Shown here piece by piece: positions 47,314 to 56,836 of a stretch of 64,000 nt of DNA. Numbering within the stretch: the stretch's first letter is position 1; the number at the start of each line of letters is the position of its first letter. A program made the translations under genes and the position numbers. The notes under the pieces are model-generated. The model searched no databases. It was not told the origin of the DNA and saw nothing but the letters and a program-made list of their open reading frames with translations. This stretch comes from Pelobacter sp. UBA6812 (lineage in GTDB: Bacteria > Desulfobacterota > Desulfuromonadia > Desulfuromonadales > Syntrophotaleaceae): the NCBI GenBank assembly GCA_002452265.1, contig DKEW01000080.1:28845-92844 (forward strand), given 5' to 3'.

Positions 47314-48006
47314 TCAGGGTGCATATTTTTCGAGGGTTCTGCGCAGGGTCGCGGCAGAGGCCGGACTCCCTGCCCGTCCGGCAAAGATATCCTCGACCGT
47401 GACACTGTCTCTCCCGTAATAAGCCGTATTGTCTTCCCAGAGGATATTCAGTACCGAACCTTCCAGGGACACGCCTGCAAAGAATCCCCGTGACCGGCTA
47501 TAGGAAAGGATCTCCGCCTTGAGCATTACGTCGGTGGCGCCTTCCACCCGACGACCCACCGGGCCGGCAGCAACTGCGGCGTCGGCACCGAGGGTGAATT
47601 TACCCTTTTTGATGTTTTCGATGCTGCGCGGGCTTTTGAAAACCAGGATAACATCCGTTGATTGCCCCCCGATCTGCCAGCCAAAGCTGCCTCCGCCGAT
47701 GGATAGGAAGGTCGGATTGCTCCAGCCGCCCCCGCTATCGCGTACCATCAAGACCCCTTCCCCGTAGCGGCCGCCAAAGATGAAGGCTCCCTTGATGACG
47801 CCGGGAATGATGGCGATGCCGTAGGCATTGCTGAGCAGGCTGGGGGGGATCGCCGATTCAGGGATTTCCATGATTTTGTCCAGCACCGATATGGCTTGGT
47901 TGACGGTGTTTTCCTGATCCGAGGCTGTCGCTACGCCACTTTCCAACAGAGCCAGCGCCGTCAGCATCGCGATTGTCAGCAGGACCTTATTCGTGAGTTT
48001 AAGCAT
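47314..48006 (-). CDS. Exported SYLF-domain (Ysc84-like lipid-binding) protein
   Basis: A 230-residue protein with a signal peptide (LLTIAMLTALALLESGVATA) and the SYLF-type fold: AISVLDKIMEIPESAIPPSLL, AYGIAIIPGVIKGAFIFGGRYGEGVLMVRD, GGGSFGWQIGGQSTDVILVFKS and SYSRSRGFFAGVSLEGSVL. The domain binds phosphoinositide-type lipids in eukaryotes; bacterial members are secreted, function unclear. ATG 48006 follows AAGGG by nine bases; upstream codons extend to 48048. The gene follows Slp by 45 bases. Confidence 0.85.
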   Translation of the reverse strand: MLKLTNKVLLTIAMLTALALLESGVATASDQENTVNQAISVLDKIMEIPESAIPPSLLSNAYGIAIIPGVIKGAFIFGGRYGEGVLMVRDSGGGWSNPTFLSIGGGSFGWQIGGQSTDVILVFKSPRSIENIKKGKFTLGADAAVAAGPVGRRVEGATDVMLKAEILSYSRSRGFFAGVSLEGSVLNILWEDNTAYYGRDSVTVEDIFAGRAGSPASAATLRRTLEKYAP

Positions 48007-48051
48007 GCTTTCTACCCTTCTGTCGATAAAATAGGTTTCCAGCGGCATTCC

Positions 48052-48594
48052 TTACCACCAGTAGGGATAACGATGCCAGTACGGGTAACGGTACCAATAG
48101 GGAAACGGGTCATAGTAGTAGGGGTAATAGGGGTAAGCTCTTTGATACCGATCTTCGGACCACAGATAAAGCTCGCCGATTTCGAAAACCGGATAGTGAT
48201 AATTGGCCTTTTGCAGAGGCCGGACTTCGATGGCGCGCAAAGTACCGGTCAAGGTTACCAGCTTGCCAGCCTTATAGATGCTCGGATCGAGCAGTCGCGT
48301 GCTGTGAGCCAGGAACCGGCCCCCCTCTTCATCGGGATCCTGTGGCTCATCGCGCTTGTCGAGGGAGTACTTCAGGATCTCAAGGGTTGAACCGTCATCG
48401 GTGACCTGGTTTTCCAGAATCAACCCGCCCAGAATAACCGTTTTACCCATGTAATTGTCCGGCGATGCTTTGAGGCGAGAATATTCCACTTCGTAGTTGA
48501 CGCCGGACAGGGCATCTTTGGAAAGAACCGAGCCGCAACCGGTCAGCAGCATAAGCAGGGCCGGAAGAAGCAACCAGAATAGTGAATTTTTCAT
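48052..48594 (-). CDS. Slp-family outer-membrane lipoprotein
   Basis: A 180-residue lipoprotein: signal LLPALLMLLTGC with a lipobox (LLTGC, Cys19), then the Slp domain with NYEVEYSRLKASPDNYMGKTVILGGLI, STRLLDPSIYKAGKLVTLTGTLRAIEV and PVFEIGELYLW. Slp proteins are induced in stationary phase or starvation in enterobacteria. ATG 48594 has AAGGAGA six bases upstream. The C-terminal tail YPYYPYYYDPFPYW... is exceptionally rich in Tyr, Pro and Trp, unusual for the family. Confidence 0.82.
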   Translation of the reverse strand: MKNSLFWLLLPALLMLLTGCGSVLSKDALSGVNYEVEYSRLKASPDNYMGKTVILGGLILENQVTDDGSTLEILKYSLDKRDEPQDPDEEGGRFLAHSTRLLDPSIYKAGKLVTLTGTLRAIEVRPLQKANYHYPVFEIGELYLWSEDRYQRAYPYYPYYYDPFPYWYRYPYWHRYPYWW

Positions 48595-48683
48595 GACCGT
48601 CTCCTTGGGTGAAAAATTCTTTTTCGTTATGTTGCCAGCTGACAACAGGTCGCGAGTCGGCAGGTACGATATTCCGACAATGA

Positions 48684-49262
48684 TTAAAAATCGATACCTG
48701 GCTGGGGTTCGATGTCGCGTCGGTAGGCATGCTTGATTTCCCGCACTTCGCTGACGGTGTCAGCCCGTTCAATGACCTTGGGGTGGGCATCGCGGCCGGT
48801 CAGCACCAGGTGTAACAGTGGCGGTTTGCGGTCGAGAAGATCCAGCACCTGCTCCAGGTCGACCAAGTTCAGATGCAGGGCGTTGTTGATTTCATCAAGC
48901 ACCAGCACGTCAAACTCTCCCGAAGCCATTTTTTCGTGCACCAGATCGATGGCGTCCTGGGCGTTGGCGCGGTGTTCCTCGTAGGGATAGGGGTTTCCCT
49001 GGATACCGCAAAATCCTTTACCGGTATGATGCAACTCTACGCTGTCACCAAGCTTTTTAATGCCGTCCCATTCTCCGGCATACAGATCGCCCTTCATGAA
49101 CTGGATGATGCAACTGCGCATGCCGTGTCCACAGGCCCGCAACACCATGCCTAATGCTGAGCTGGTCTTGCCTTTGCCGTTGCCGGTCAGTACCACCACC
49201 AGCCCCTGACGTTTCTTAGGCTGCAAGTGATCGATTTTGTCGGGTGGTGTGCCTCGCGTCAT
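48684..49262 (-). CDS. cobO: Cob(I)yrinic acid a,c-diamide adenosyltransferase
   Basis: Transfers the adenosyl group of ATP to cob(I)alamin precursors, making the upper ligand of adenosylcobalamin. The 192-residue CobO/BtuR protein has P-loop TGNGKGKTSSALGMVLRACGHG, IIQFMKGDLYAGEWDG, VLVLDEINNALHL and VLTGRDAHPKVIERADTVSEVREIKHAY, all family hallmarks. It is isolated from other cobalamin genes in the window and lies between the Slp gene and the ubiD operon, with gaps of 89 and 114 bases. Confidence 0.95.
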   Translation of the reverse strand: MTRGTPPDKIDHLQPKKRQGLVVVLTGNGKGKTSSALGMVLRACGHGMRSCIIQFMKGDLYAGEWDGIKKLGDSVELHHTGKGFCGIQGNPYPYEEHRANAQDAIDLVHEKMASGEFDVLVLDEINNALHLNLVDLEQVLDLLDRKPPLLHLVLTGRDAHPKVIERADTVSEVREIKHAYRRDIEPQPGIDF

Positions 49263-49376
49263 AACATCCTCCGGTCAGGGGTTTTATATATGTTGCGCCC
49301 TTCAACTATTTTATACCAAATCCCGCTTCTACGCATCTTTGCACTATCAGCTTTCGCCGATTGCCGACATCGTCTC

Positions 49377-50753
49377 TCACACATCAAAGCCGTACTCGGC
49401 CCAGCGGCGCTGCACCAAGGCGGTAATAGCTTCATCCGGCCGCAAAACTTTCAATCCGGCAGGATCAATCGTGGCGTCGATGCCGAGGCGACCGTCCTGC
49501 ACCAGCAGATCCCTCCCCGGATCCATGCGGTTCAGAGCACGCCAGAAAAAAGTTGCGGGATCGCGCTGGTCACCATCGATGGTGACCACAAGCAGGCGTG
49601 CGCCGTGCAGCGGGCCGCTTCGCCACAGCGCCTGCAGCAATGATCGACCGCAGGTGCCCGGCCTGACACTGATCAGGGTGGCGCCGTGAAAGATCCCTTC
49701 GACCGGCATGTGGATGTCGACAATGTCAGGATGTTCGATGCGCAGTAATCGCAGGATCAGACGTTCAGCGACTTTGCCAAGGTGACAGTTTTCCATGGGG
49801 GGCGGGCCGACCACCGTGGTAGAAAAAACCGGCTCGGGACGGTGGCTGATGCTTATGACTCGCAGACGCGGCATGTAGGCGGACGGTTGATAAAATCCGG
49901 TATGATTGCCGAACGGCCCCTCCATGGCGGTTTCCCCCGGCCACACCAGGCCTTCGATGACATATTCGGCATGGGCCGGCACCGGCAGGTCGCTGTGTTG
50001 AGAGGGGGCCAGGTCTATGGGATGACGGCGCAAAAGTGCGGCCAGCGCGGTTTCGCTGATGTCGGGAGGCAGGGGGAACGCTGCCGCAAATATCATGGCC
50101 GGATCGCCGCCGAGGGCGATACTCACCGGCATGGGCAGATTGCGCATGTGCCACGCCTGGCAGTGGCGCGCTGCATCGCTGCCGTTGCGCCAATGGATGG
50201 AAGCCTGCCGGGGTCCGGAAAGTAGCACGCGATACATGCCGCAGTTTGCGATGCCACCGTCAGGATGGCGGGTGAAGACCTGCGGAAGGGTCAGGTAGCG
50301 ACCGCCATCACCGGGCCAGCAGTGCAAGGCCGGCAGTCGGGAGAGATCGGGATGGTCCATTACCACGCTGTGACAGATTCCGCGCGGCTGCAGGCGGGGG
50401 GCGAATTCCGGACGCTGCAGCAGGCTCCGCAGGCGCTCTTCGGCGTTCTCTCCGCAAGCCCCGGCCAGCCCTGTCGCCAGGCGTTCGGCAGCCTCATCGG
50501 CGCGGGTGGCGCCGACCGCCCAGGCGGCACGCTGCGTTGAACCGAACAGATTGGTGGCCACCGCTACCCGGTATCCGCGAACGCGCTCAAACAACAGCGC
50601 CTGGCCTCCGGCGGCGCTTTTGCAGACACGATCGGTAATGGCGGCAATTTCCAGCTTTGGATCGACCTCGGCAGTTACCCGGTGCAGTTCGCCCCGATCT
50701 TCAAGCAGGGTTAAAAACTGGCGCAGATCGCTAACCGAGGTTGGAACGCTCAT
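49377..50753 (-). CDS. UbiD-family (prenylated-FMN-dependent) decarboxylase
   Basis: A 458-residue UbiD-type enzyme. The family carries out reversible non-oxidative decarboxylation of aromatic or alpha,beta-unsaturated acids using prenylated FMN. Visible motifs are HSVVMDHPDLSRLPALHCWPGDGGRYLTLPQ, IANCGMYRVLLSGPR and the catalytic-glutamate region EYVIEGLVWPGETAMEGPFGNHTGFY. ATG 50753 (with GAGGGCG upstream) is preferred to 50921; it overlaps hyuB by 23 bases. The enzyme's cofactor synthase UbiX is not in the window. Grouping with hydantoinase-type genes suggests a dedicated pathway; the substrate is unknown. Confidence 0.85.
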   Translation of the reverse strand: MSVPTSVSDLRQFLTLLEDRGELHRVTAEVDPKLEIAAITDRVCKSAAGGQALLFERVRGYRVAVATNLFGSTQRAAWAVGATRADEAAERLATGLAGACGENAEERLRSLLQRPEFAPRLQPRGICHSVVMDHPDLSRLPALHCWPGDGGRYLTLPQVFTRHPDGGIANCGMYRVLLSGPRQASIHWRNGSDAARHCQAWHMRNLPMPVSIALGGDPAMIFAAAFPLPPDISETALAALLRRHPIDLAPSQHSDLPVPAHAEYVIEGLVWPGETAMEGPFGNHTGFYQPSAYMPRLRVISISHRPEPVFSTTVVGPPPMENCHLGKVAERLILRLLRIEHPDIVDIHMPVEGIFHGATLISVRPGTCGRSLLQALWRSGPLHGARLLVVTIDGDQRDPATFFWRALNRMDPGRDLLVQDGRLGIDATIDPAGLKVLRPDEAITALVQRRWAEYGFDV

Positions 50754-52344
50754 GGTCGCCCTCTTCGTCTGCCGGAGCCTTTGCTCCCCAGGCGCCGCCA
50801 CCGGGTGTTTCGATGATGAGCACATCGCCAGGCCGTCCGGCCAGGGAACACTTGCCCGGCAGTTCCAGCAGTTGGCCTTCGCGTAGCAGGGTATTGCGCC
50901 CTGCTTGGCCCGGTGCGCCACCGGCCAGGCCGAAGGGGCCCTGTTTGCGACGGTCGCTGATAAGGGTGATTTGGGCTTCGCCGAGCAATTCCAGTTCCTT
51001 GATGACGCCGTCGCCGCCGGGGTGTTGGCCGACGCCTCCTGAGGCGTCCCGCAGGGCGTAGCGTCGCACTCGCAGTGGATAGGCGTGCTCCAACGCTTCC
51101 ACCGGGGTGTTGAGGGTATTGGTCATATGGGTCTGCAGGCCGCTGGCTCCCGGACCTTGCGGGCCGCCGCCGGCACCGCCGGCAATGGTCTCATAGTAGG
51201 CGAACAGGTTATGGTTGCGGGGATCGCGTCCGCCGATGGTCAGATTGTTCATGGTTCCGCAACTGCCTGCCGGAATGCGCTCGGGCAGGGCCTGGGCCAG
51301 GGCGCCAAGCAGTACATCGACAATGCGCTGGGAGGTTTCCACATTGCCGCCGGCCACCGCCGCCGGGAAGGTGCAATCGACCACTGTGCCCGGTACGGTC
51401 CGAACCGCCACGGGGCGCATGCATCCCGCGCTGCCGGGCATATCCTCCGGTGCAAGCAAGCGGAACACGTAAAATACCGCTGACAGGGTGATGGCCCGTA
51501 CGGCATTGACGCAGCCCGCAACCTGCGGTGCGCTGGCGGAAAAATCAAGCTGCGCGCGATCGCCGGCCACCGTGATTTGACAGCGAATCGGTATCGGCCC
51601 GTTGCCGGCACCGTCATCATCCAGCACGTCCTCGAAGCGGTAGCAGCCGTCGGGGATGGCGGCAATAACCGCCGTCATCATGCTTTCGCCATAATCGAGC
51701 AATGCCTGACCGTAACGGGTGGTTTCGGTCAGTCCGTAGCGGTCGATGATCTCGAGCAGGCGGCGTTCGCCGACCCGGTTGGCGGCGATCTGGGCATTCA
51801 GATCGCCTTGCCGTTCTTCCGGAGTGCGCACGTTGGCCAGCACGATCCGCAGCAACTCCCTGTCCAGACATCCCTGACGCACGATACGAACCGGCGGAAT
51901 GCGCAAGCCTTCCTGGAAGATTTCCGTCGATAGCGGCAAAGAACCGGCACTGATGCCGCCGATATCGGCGTGATGCGCGCGGTTGGCGAGATAAAACGCC
52001 GGCGCCCCATTGCCACAGAAGATCGGCATCACCAGCGTGATATCCGGCAGGTGGGTGCCGCCGCAGTAGGGATCGTTGAGCATGACCATATCCCCCGGCG
52101 CCAGCTCGACGTGGCGGATGGCCGCAGCCACCGACAGCGGCATCGAACCCAGATGCACCGGAATATGGGCCGCCTGGGCCAGCATTTCGCCGTCGCTGTC
52201 GAACAGGGCGCAAGAAAAATCGCGGCGCTCTTTTATATTTGGGGAGAAGGCGGTACGCTGGAGCACCGCGCCCATTTCCTCGGTAAGGGAGGCGAAGCGG
52301 TTTTTCAGCACTTCGAGCCGGATGGGGTCGATGGAGGTGCTCAT
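50731..52344 (-). CDS. Hydantoinase/oxoprolinase subunit B
   Basis: A 537-residue hydantoinase B-type protein (HyuB/5-oxoprolinase C-terminal half): GAVLQRTAFSPNIKERRDFSCALFDSDGEMLAQAAHIPVHLGSM, NDPYCGGTHLPDITLVMPIF, ANRAHHADIGG and GGDGVIKELELL. HyuA/HyuB pairs catalyse ATP-dependent hydrolysis of cyclic amides or carboxylation reactions (as in acetone or acetophenone carboxylases). The ATG at 52344 overlaps the hyuA stop by four bases (ATGA), and the 3' end overlaps ubiD by 23 bases. Specificity is unknown. Confidence 0.88.
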   Translation of the reverse strand: MSTSIDPIRLEVLKNRFASLTEEMGAVLQRTAFSPNIKERRDFSCALFDSDGEMLAQAAHIPVHLGSMPLSVAAAIRHVELAPGDMVMLNDPYCGGTHLPDITLVMPIFCGNGAPAFYLANRAHHADIGGISAGSLPLSTEIFQEGLRIPPVRIVRQGCLDRELLRIVLANVRTPEERQGDLNAQIAANRVGERRLLEIIDRYGLTETTRYGQALLDYGESMMTAVIAAIPDGCYRFEDVLDDDGAGNGPIPIRCQITVAGDRAQLDFSASAPQVAGCVNAVRAITLSAVFYVFRLLAPEDMPGSAGCMRPVAVRTVPGTVVDCTFPAAVAGGNVETSQRIVDVLLGALAQALPERIPAGSCGTMNNLTIGGRDPRNHNLFAYYETIAGGAGGGPQGPGASGLQTHMTNTLNTPVEALEHAYPLRVRRYALRDASGGVGQHPGGDGVIKELELLGEAQITLISDRRKQGPFGLAGGAPGQAGRNTLLREGQLLELPGKCSLAGRPGDVLIIETPGGGAWGAKAPADEEGDHERSNLG

Positions 52345-54347
52345 GCCTGCGCCCTTTCCAGAATCAGATTGCAGCGACTGTCGACCCGCGCCCGCCATTC
52401 CGGGGCAAGCACATGGGTTGCCGTGTCTTCGACGATCAAGGCCGGTCCGGTCAAGGTGCTGCCGACAGCCAGGGTATCGCGCTGGTAGACGGGCCATGGC
52501 GTTTCGACCCCTTTCCACACCACGCGGTTGATGGTCTCGCCAGGCGTTAAGCCGGGGTTGCCGCTGTCGTTGGTGAGATCCGGCTGAGGGCCGCTGCCGA
52601 TCGCGCGCAAGCGCAAGGTGACGATCTCAAGCTCGCGTCCTTCCTCGCGAAAGCCGTAGAGGCTCTGATATCGCTGATGAAAGGCATCGCGGAAATTGCC
52701 ATGCAGGGGGATGGTCAGCTCAAAGGATTGACCACGATAGCGCATGTCCAGAGCCCGTTCCAGGCGCAGGGCATCACCCGATACCCCTTCGGCAGCCATG
52801 TCGCAGCGGGCGCGCTCTTGCAGGGGGGCGAACAGCGCCTCCAAGGTGACCAAAGAGGTCTCCCCGGAGCGCAGCACCGAGATGGAATAATCGCGGATCA
52901 CATCGGCCAGCACCAGGCCCACGGCCGATAGCAGCCCCGGATGCGCCGGGATAATGGCTCGCGGAATCCCCAGGGTATCGGCCAGCGAACAGACGTGCAG
53001 ACCGCCGGCGCCGCCGAACGGCAGCAGGGTAAAATCTCGCGGATCGTAGCCTTTGGCCACCGACACCACGCGCAAGGCTCCGGCCATGGTCGCTTCCGCC
53101 ACCTCCAGCACCCCTTCGGCCAGCCGCCTGGCAGGCAGGCCGACTTGCTCGGCAAGTTGCTCGACAGCCTGGCGGCAGCGCTCTTCAGCCAGCCGCATGC
53201 GCCCGCCGAGAAAACGGTCCGGCAGCAACCTGCCGAGGTAGAGATTGGCGTCAGTTACCGTCACCTCGCAGCCCCTGCCGTAGCACACCGGACCAGGATC
53301 GGCCCCCGCACTTTGCGGCCCGACCCGCAGCGCTCCGCCGGCATCGATGCGGGCGATGGAACCGCCGCCGGCGCCGACGGTATGAATGTCGATCATCGGC
53401 ACCTTGACCGGCCAGCCGGCCAGTAAGGTTTCGGAGGTTACCGGTATCTGACCGTCGCAAAGTCCGACATCGGTGCTGGTGCCCCCCATGTCAAAGGTGA
53501 TAATGCGTCCGTAACCCGCGTTGCGGGCGGAGACAAAAGCGCCGACCATTCCCGCGGCCGGTCCGGACAGGATGGTGCGCACCGCTTCACTGCCCGCTGT
53601 GTCGGCATGGATGGCACCGCCGTTGCTTTGCATGATGCGTAACACGCGTCCCTGCAGACCCCGTTGCAGACGCTGCAGATAGCGCCCCATCACCGGCGAC
53701 ACGGCGGCGTTGACGGCTGTGGTGGAGGCCCGTTCGAATTCGCGATATTCCGGCAATACCAGGTGGGATGCCGATACCAGCAGCCCGGCCTTTAGCAGGG
53801 CGTGTTGCAAACGTTGTTCATGCACGGGGTTGGCGTAGGCATGCAACAGGCAGAGCGCCACCGATTGGCAACCGCTGGCCAATACCCGAGCGACTACCCG
53901 TTGAATTTCTGCATCTTCCAGTGGCTCGGCCACGGTGCCGTCGGCCTGGATTCGTTCGCAAACCTCCACCACCCGCTCGCGTGTCACCAGGGCCGGACGC
54001 GGGGCGGGGTGCAAGGCATAGAGCTGCGGGCGGTGCTGCCGCCCGATGTGCAAAACATCCCCGAAACCTTGGGTGGTGACCAGCGCCACCGGTGCGCCTT
54101 TGCCCTCCAGCAGCGCGTTGGTGGCCACCGTCGAGCCGTGAAACACCAGGGCCTGATCCTCGCCAAGCAGAACCCGGATCCCTTCGAGCACCGCCCGTGA
54201 CGGGTCATCGGGAGTGGAAGGGAGCTTGTAGGTATGTACCTCGGTTCCGTCGACCAGTACCAGATCGGTAAACGTGCCGCCGGTATCGACGCCGAGCAGT
54301 CGCAGCTTCGGTTGGTTTGTCACGCGCGCGTCCTTTGCCAGATTCAT
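52341..54347 (-). CDS. Hydantoinase/oxoprolinase subunit A
   Basis: A 668-residue ATP-dependent HyuA-type protein: LLGVDTGGTFTDLVLVDG (ASKHA-fold phosphate loop), ALVFHGSTVATNALLEGKGA, TFDMGGTSTDVGLC, GAGGGSIARIDAGGALRVGPQSAGADPGP and FGGAGGLHVCSLADTLGI, all family hallmarks. The start overlaps the TPR gene stop by four bases, and the stop overlaps hyuB by four bases. Hydrolase, carboxylase or amidase function cannot be chosen from sequence alone. Confidence 0.9.
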   Translation of the reverse strand: MNLAKDARVTNQPKLRLLGVDTGGTFTDLVLVDGTEVHTYKLPSTPDDPSRAVLEGIRVLLGEDQALVFHGSTVATNALLEGKGAPVALVTTQGFGDVLHIGRQHRPQLYALHPAPRPALVTRERVVEVCERIQADGTVAEPLEDAEIQRVVARVLASGCQSVALCLLHAYANPVHEQRLQHALLKAGLLVSASHLVLPEYREFERASTTAVNAAVSPVMGRYLQRLQRGLQGRVLRIMQSNGGAIHADTAGSEAVRTILSGPAAGMVGAFVSARNAGYGRIITFDMGGTSTDVGLCDGQIPVTSETLLAGWPVKVPMIDIHTVGAGGGSIARIDAGGALRVGPQSAGADPGPVCYGRGCEVTVTDANLYLGRLLPDRFLGGRMRLAEERCRQAVEQLAEQVGLPARRLAEGVLEVAEATMAGALRVVSVAKGYDPRDFTLLPFGGAGGLHVCSLADTLGIPRAIIPAHPGLLSAVGLVLADVIRDYSISVLRSGETSLVTLEALFAPLQERARCDMAAEGVSGDALRLERALDMRYRGQSFELTIPLHGNFRDAFHQRYQSLYGFREEGRELEIVTLRLRAIGSGPQPDLTNDSGNPGLTPGETINRVVWKGVETPWPVYQRDTLAVGSTLTGPALIVEDTATHVLAPEWRARVDSRCNLILERAQA

Positions 54348-55294
54348 GGTGTATCGGATGTATTATCCAGTTGGGCCATCAGTGCCGCAGCCTGATGGTG
54401 CCCGGGATGCAGGGCCAAAACCTTGTCCAGGGCCTCGCGGGCCTGGCTGGACAGGCCGAGGCGTAGCTGGCATTTTGCCAGATGCAGCCAGCCTTCGGCA
54501 TCACGGGGATTCAGCTCCAGCGCCTGGCGATAAGCCTCGATCGCCTTTTCCAAATGCCCGGCCCGCCGGCAGGTCTCGCCCAGCATGAAGTAAGCAGGGG
54601 TGTAGCGCGGGCTGTTGGCGGCGGTTTTTTCGAATTGAATGGCGGCCTCATCCAGATCGCCATGACGTAATAACGCCATGCCAAGTTCGAAGCAGGCCTC
54701 GGTATAGTCGGGGCTGGCTTGTTCGACTTGCCGGAACAATTCGATGGCCCGGGTGTTATCGCCCTGCTGGGAATGAATCATGCCCAGAATGAACAGGGCC
54801 CTGGTGTATTTGGGATTGAGCCGGATGGCGTCGTCGAGGGCGGCCTGGGCACGTGCCAGATCGGACTGCCTGAGATAGGACAGTCCCAGCCTGTAGCAGG
54901 TTTCGGCACTGGCGGGATTGACCTGCAAGGCCTTACGGAAGCTTTCCACGCTGGCCGCCAGATCGCCCAGGCCGTACTGGGCCAGGCCGAGTTTGAACAG
55001 AATGCGGAACGGTTCGCTGGTTTTCGTCAAGGCTGCCCGAAAGGCTTCGATGGCGCCAGGCAGATCGCCCTGATCGTAAAGCGCCAGGCCGATGTAGTAG
55101 TGCGCCTGACTGAAGTCGGGATCCAGCTGCAGGGCTTCATTCCAGATGGCCAGCGCCTGGTCGACCTGTCCGCGGTGATAAAGGTCGACGGCTTCATCAT
55201 GCAGGAATCGGGCATCACGCTCGAGTTTTACCCCGCATAATTCACAGAATCGGGCCTGCTTCGAAACAACCGCCTGACAACGGGGACAGCGCAT
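54344..55294 (-). CDS. Zinc-ribbon plus TPR-repeat protein heading the hyuA-hyuB-ubiD operon
   Basis: A 316-residue protein with an N-terminal double-CxxC zinc ribbon (MRCPRCQAVVSKQARFCELCG), then about seven 34-residue TPR motifs, ending QAAALMAQLDNTSDTP. It could be a protein-interaction scaffold. The stop overlaps the hyuA ATG by four bases (CCATGAAT), so translation is coupled. It lies 65 bases downstream of pcnB and could be co-transcribed with it. Its cytoplasmic location is likely. Confidence 0.8.
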   Translation of the reverse strand: MRCPRCQAVVSKQARFCELCGVKLERDARFLHDEAVDLYHRGQVDQALAIWNEALQLDPDFSQAHYYIGLALYDQGDLPGAIEAFRAALTKTSEPFRILFKLGLAQYGLGDLAASVESFRKALQVNPASAETCYRLGLSYLRQSDLARAQAALDDAIRLNPKYTRALFILGMIHSQQGDNTRAIELFRQVEQASPDYTEACFELGMALLRHGDLDEAAIQFEKTAANSPRYTPAYFMLGETCRRAGHLEKAIEAYRQALELNPRDAEGWLHLAKCQLRLGLSSQAREALDKVLALHPGHHQAAALMAQLDNTSDTP

Positions 55295-55358
55295 GGCATC
55301 TCCCTTTCGGCCGCCTGGTCTGGATCTGCGTCCGGTCTCTTATCGGCACCCTTGCCAC

Positions 55359-56657
55359 TTATTCCGACGAGGGTGAGGTCTTTGGAGACCGCCGAGGCCC
55401 GCCGCGCCGGCGACGTGGACGGCGGCGAGCGCTGGGTTTGGAAAGATCGGAAGCCGGCTTGTTCTTGGATTCGATCGCTTGCCGCCAATCTGCCAGTACA
55501 TCGAGTTGCTGTTGCGATACTTCACACCAGAGGGCAAAAAATTCCAAGGCTTTTGGCGTGTTGGTATGGTGTAAAAAGCGCGCTTCGCCGCGTCGCCCGC
55601 GTCCCCTGGTGAGCCGGAAAAAGCCGATCAACAAATCCCGGGTCCGCGCGCGGGTTCCGTGAGAGATGCGGAAATAGGCGCACAGCGGGGTCAGCAGCAG
55701 ATTGGCCAAGCGCAAGATATCGCTGATTGTGGCGTCTTCCGCAGATAACAGGGCATGGCGAAAGCGGGCCAGAAACAGGGCGGCCAGTACCAGGTGTTCT
55801 TCTACGGGGGCTCCGTTACGAGTGCGTTCATCGATACCGTCGAGCAGTGCGAAGGTCTCCTCCTCGGCCTCGTAGCCGGCCAGCAGATGGGACAACAGTC
55901 CCATCGCCTGGGCTTCGCGGAACACCGGTCCGGCAACCGCATGGCGGAAAAGCTCCAGAACCTCTTCACGAATGCGCGCCGGGGCGGCTTCGGCGATGAG
56001 GGGCCCACGCATATAGATCGCCTCGCGAATCCCTTCATCAAGGGAAAATCCCAATCGCGCGCCAAACTCAAGGGCTCGCAGCATGCGTACCGGGTCCTCG
56101 GTGAATCGCACCAGGGGATCGCCGATCACCCGCAGTCGCCGGGCCTCGAGGTCTTCAAGTCCTCCTACATGGTCGATGACCGAAAAATCATCGATATTAT
56201 AGAACAGGCCGTTAATGGTAAAGTCGCGGCGGAAGGCATCTTCGCGGGGTGAACCGAAAACATTCTCGGTAAAAAAGAAATGTTCCGCCGGATCGTCTGG
56301 CAGTTCTTCCGGGCGGGGTTGCCGGCGGAAGGTCGCAACTTCGACGATGTAGTTGTCGGCAAACCGAACATGCGCCAGGCGAAAGCGCCGACCGACCAGG
56401 AAGCAGTTGCGGAACAGTTTTCTTACCTCATCCGGGGTGGCATCGGTCGCTACGTCAAAATCTTTGGGGCGCCGGTTGAGGAGCAGGTCTCGCACTCCGC
56501 CACCGACCAGGAAGGCCTTGAAACCGTTATTGCGCAATCGGTACAAGACCTTGAGGGTGTGTTCGTTAATGTGCTTGCGGGAGATGGTATGTTGGGATCG
56601 GGGCAGAATGACGGGGCACCCTTCGCCAGCATCCGTTTCCTTGTCTGAATCAGTCAT
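55359..56657 (-). CDS. pcnB: Poly(A) polymerase I (PcnB) / tRNA nucleotidyltransferase family
   Basis: Adds 3' poly(A) tails to RNA and thereby promotes decay. The 432-residue protein has the nucleotidyltransferase core FLVGGGVRDLLLNRRPKDFDVATDATP (metal-binding DFD), RRFRLAHV, REDAFRRDFTINGLFYN and DPVRMLRALEF. It has a basic C-terminal tail (RRRPRRRRGGPRRSP), typical of PcnB rather than CCA-adding enzymes, although CCA function is a possible alternative. ATG 56657 is uncertain, with weak Shine-Dalgarno; the frame is open upstream to 56738. Divergent to miaA. Confidence 0.88.
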   Translation of the reverse strand: MTDSDKETDAGEGCPVILPRSQHTISRKHINEHTLKVLYRLRNNGFKAFLVGGGVRDLLLNRRPKDFDVATDATPDEVRKLFRNCFLVGRRFRLAHVRFADNYIVEVATFRRQPRPEELPDDPAEHFFFTENVFGSPREDAFRRDFTINGLFYNIDDFSVIDHVGGLEDLEARRLRVIGDPLVRFTEDPVRMLRALEFGARLGFSLDEGIREAIYMRGPLIAEAAPARIREEVLELFRHAVAGPVFREAQAMGLLSHLLAGYEAEEETFALLDGIDERTRNGAPVEEHLVLAALFLARFRHALLSAEDATISDILRLANLLLTPLCAYFRISHGTRARTRDLLIGFFRLTRGRGRRGEARFLHHTNTPKALEFFALWCEVSQQQLDVLADWRQAIESKNKPASDLSKPSARRRPRRRRGGPRRSPKTSPSSE

Positions 56658-56836
56658 AGGTGTCGGCTCAACTGCTTGAATTTTAATGGAATCACGTTTA
56701 TTCAAAATGCCGTCCAATTTAACAGAGATTATTCGCAAAGGAAAGCGCCGATGTGTCCATAGCGTTGCAAAGGTGCGTCAAATCACCTATTATGCGGCGA
56801 AATCCGTTTGTTCACCCCGTTTTAAGGTCGATTGTC

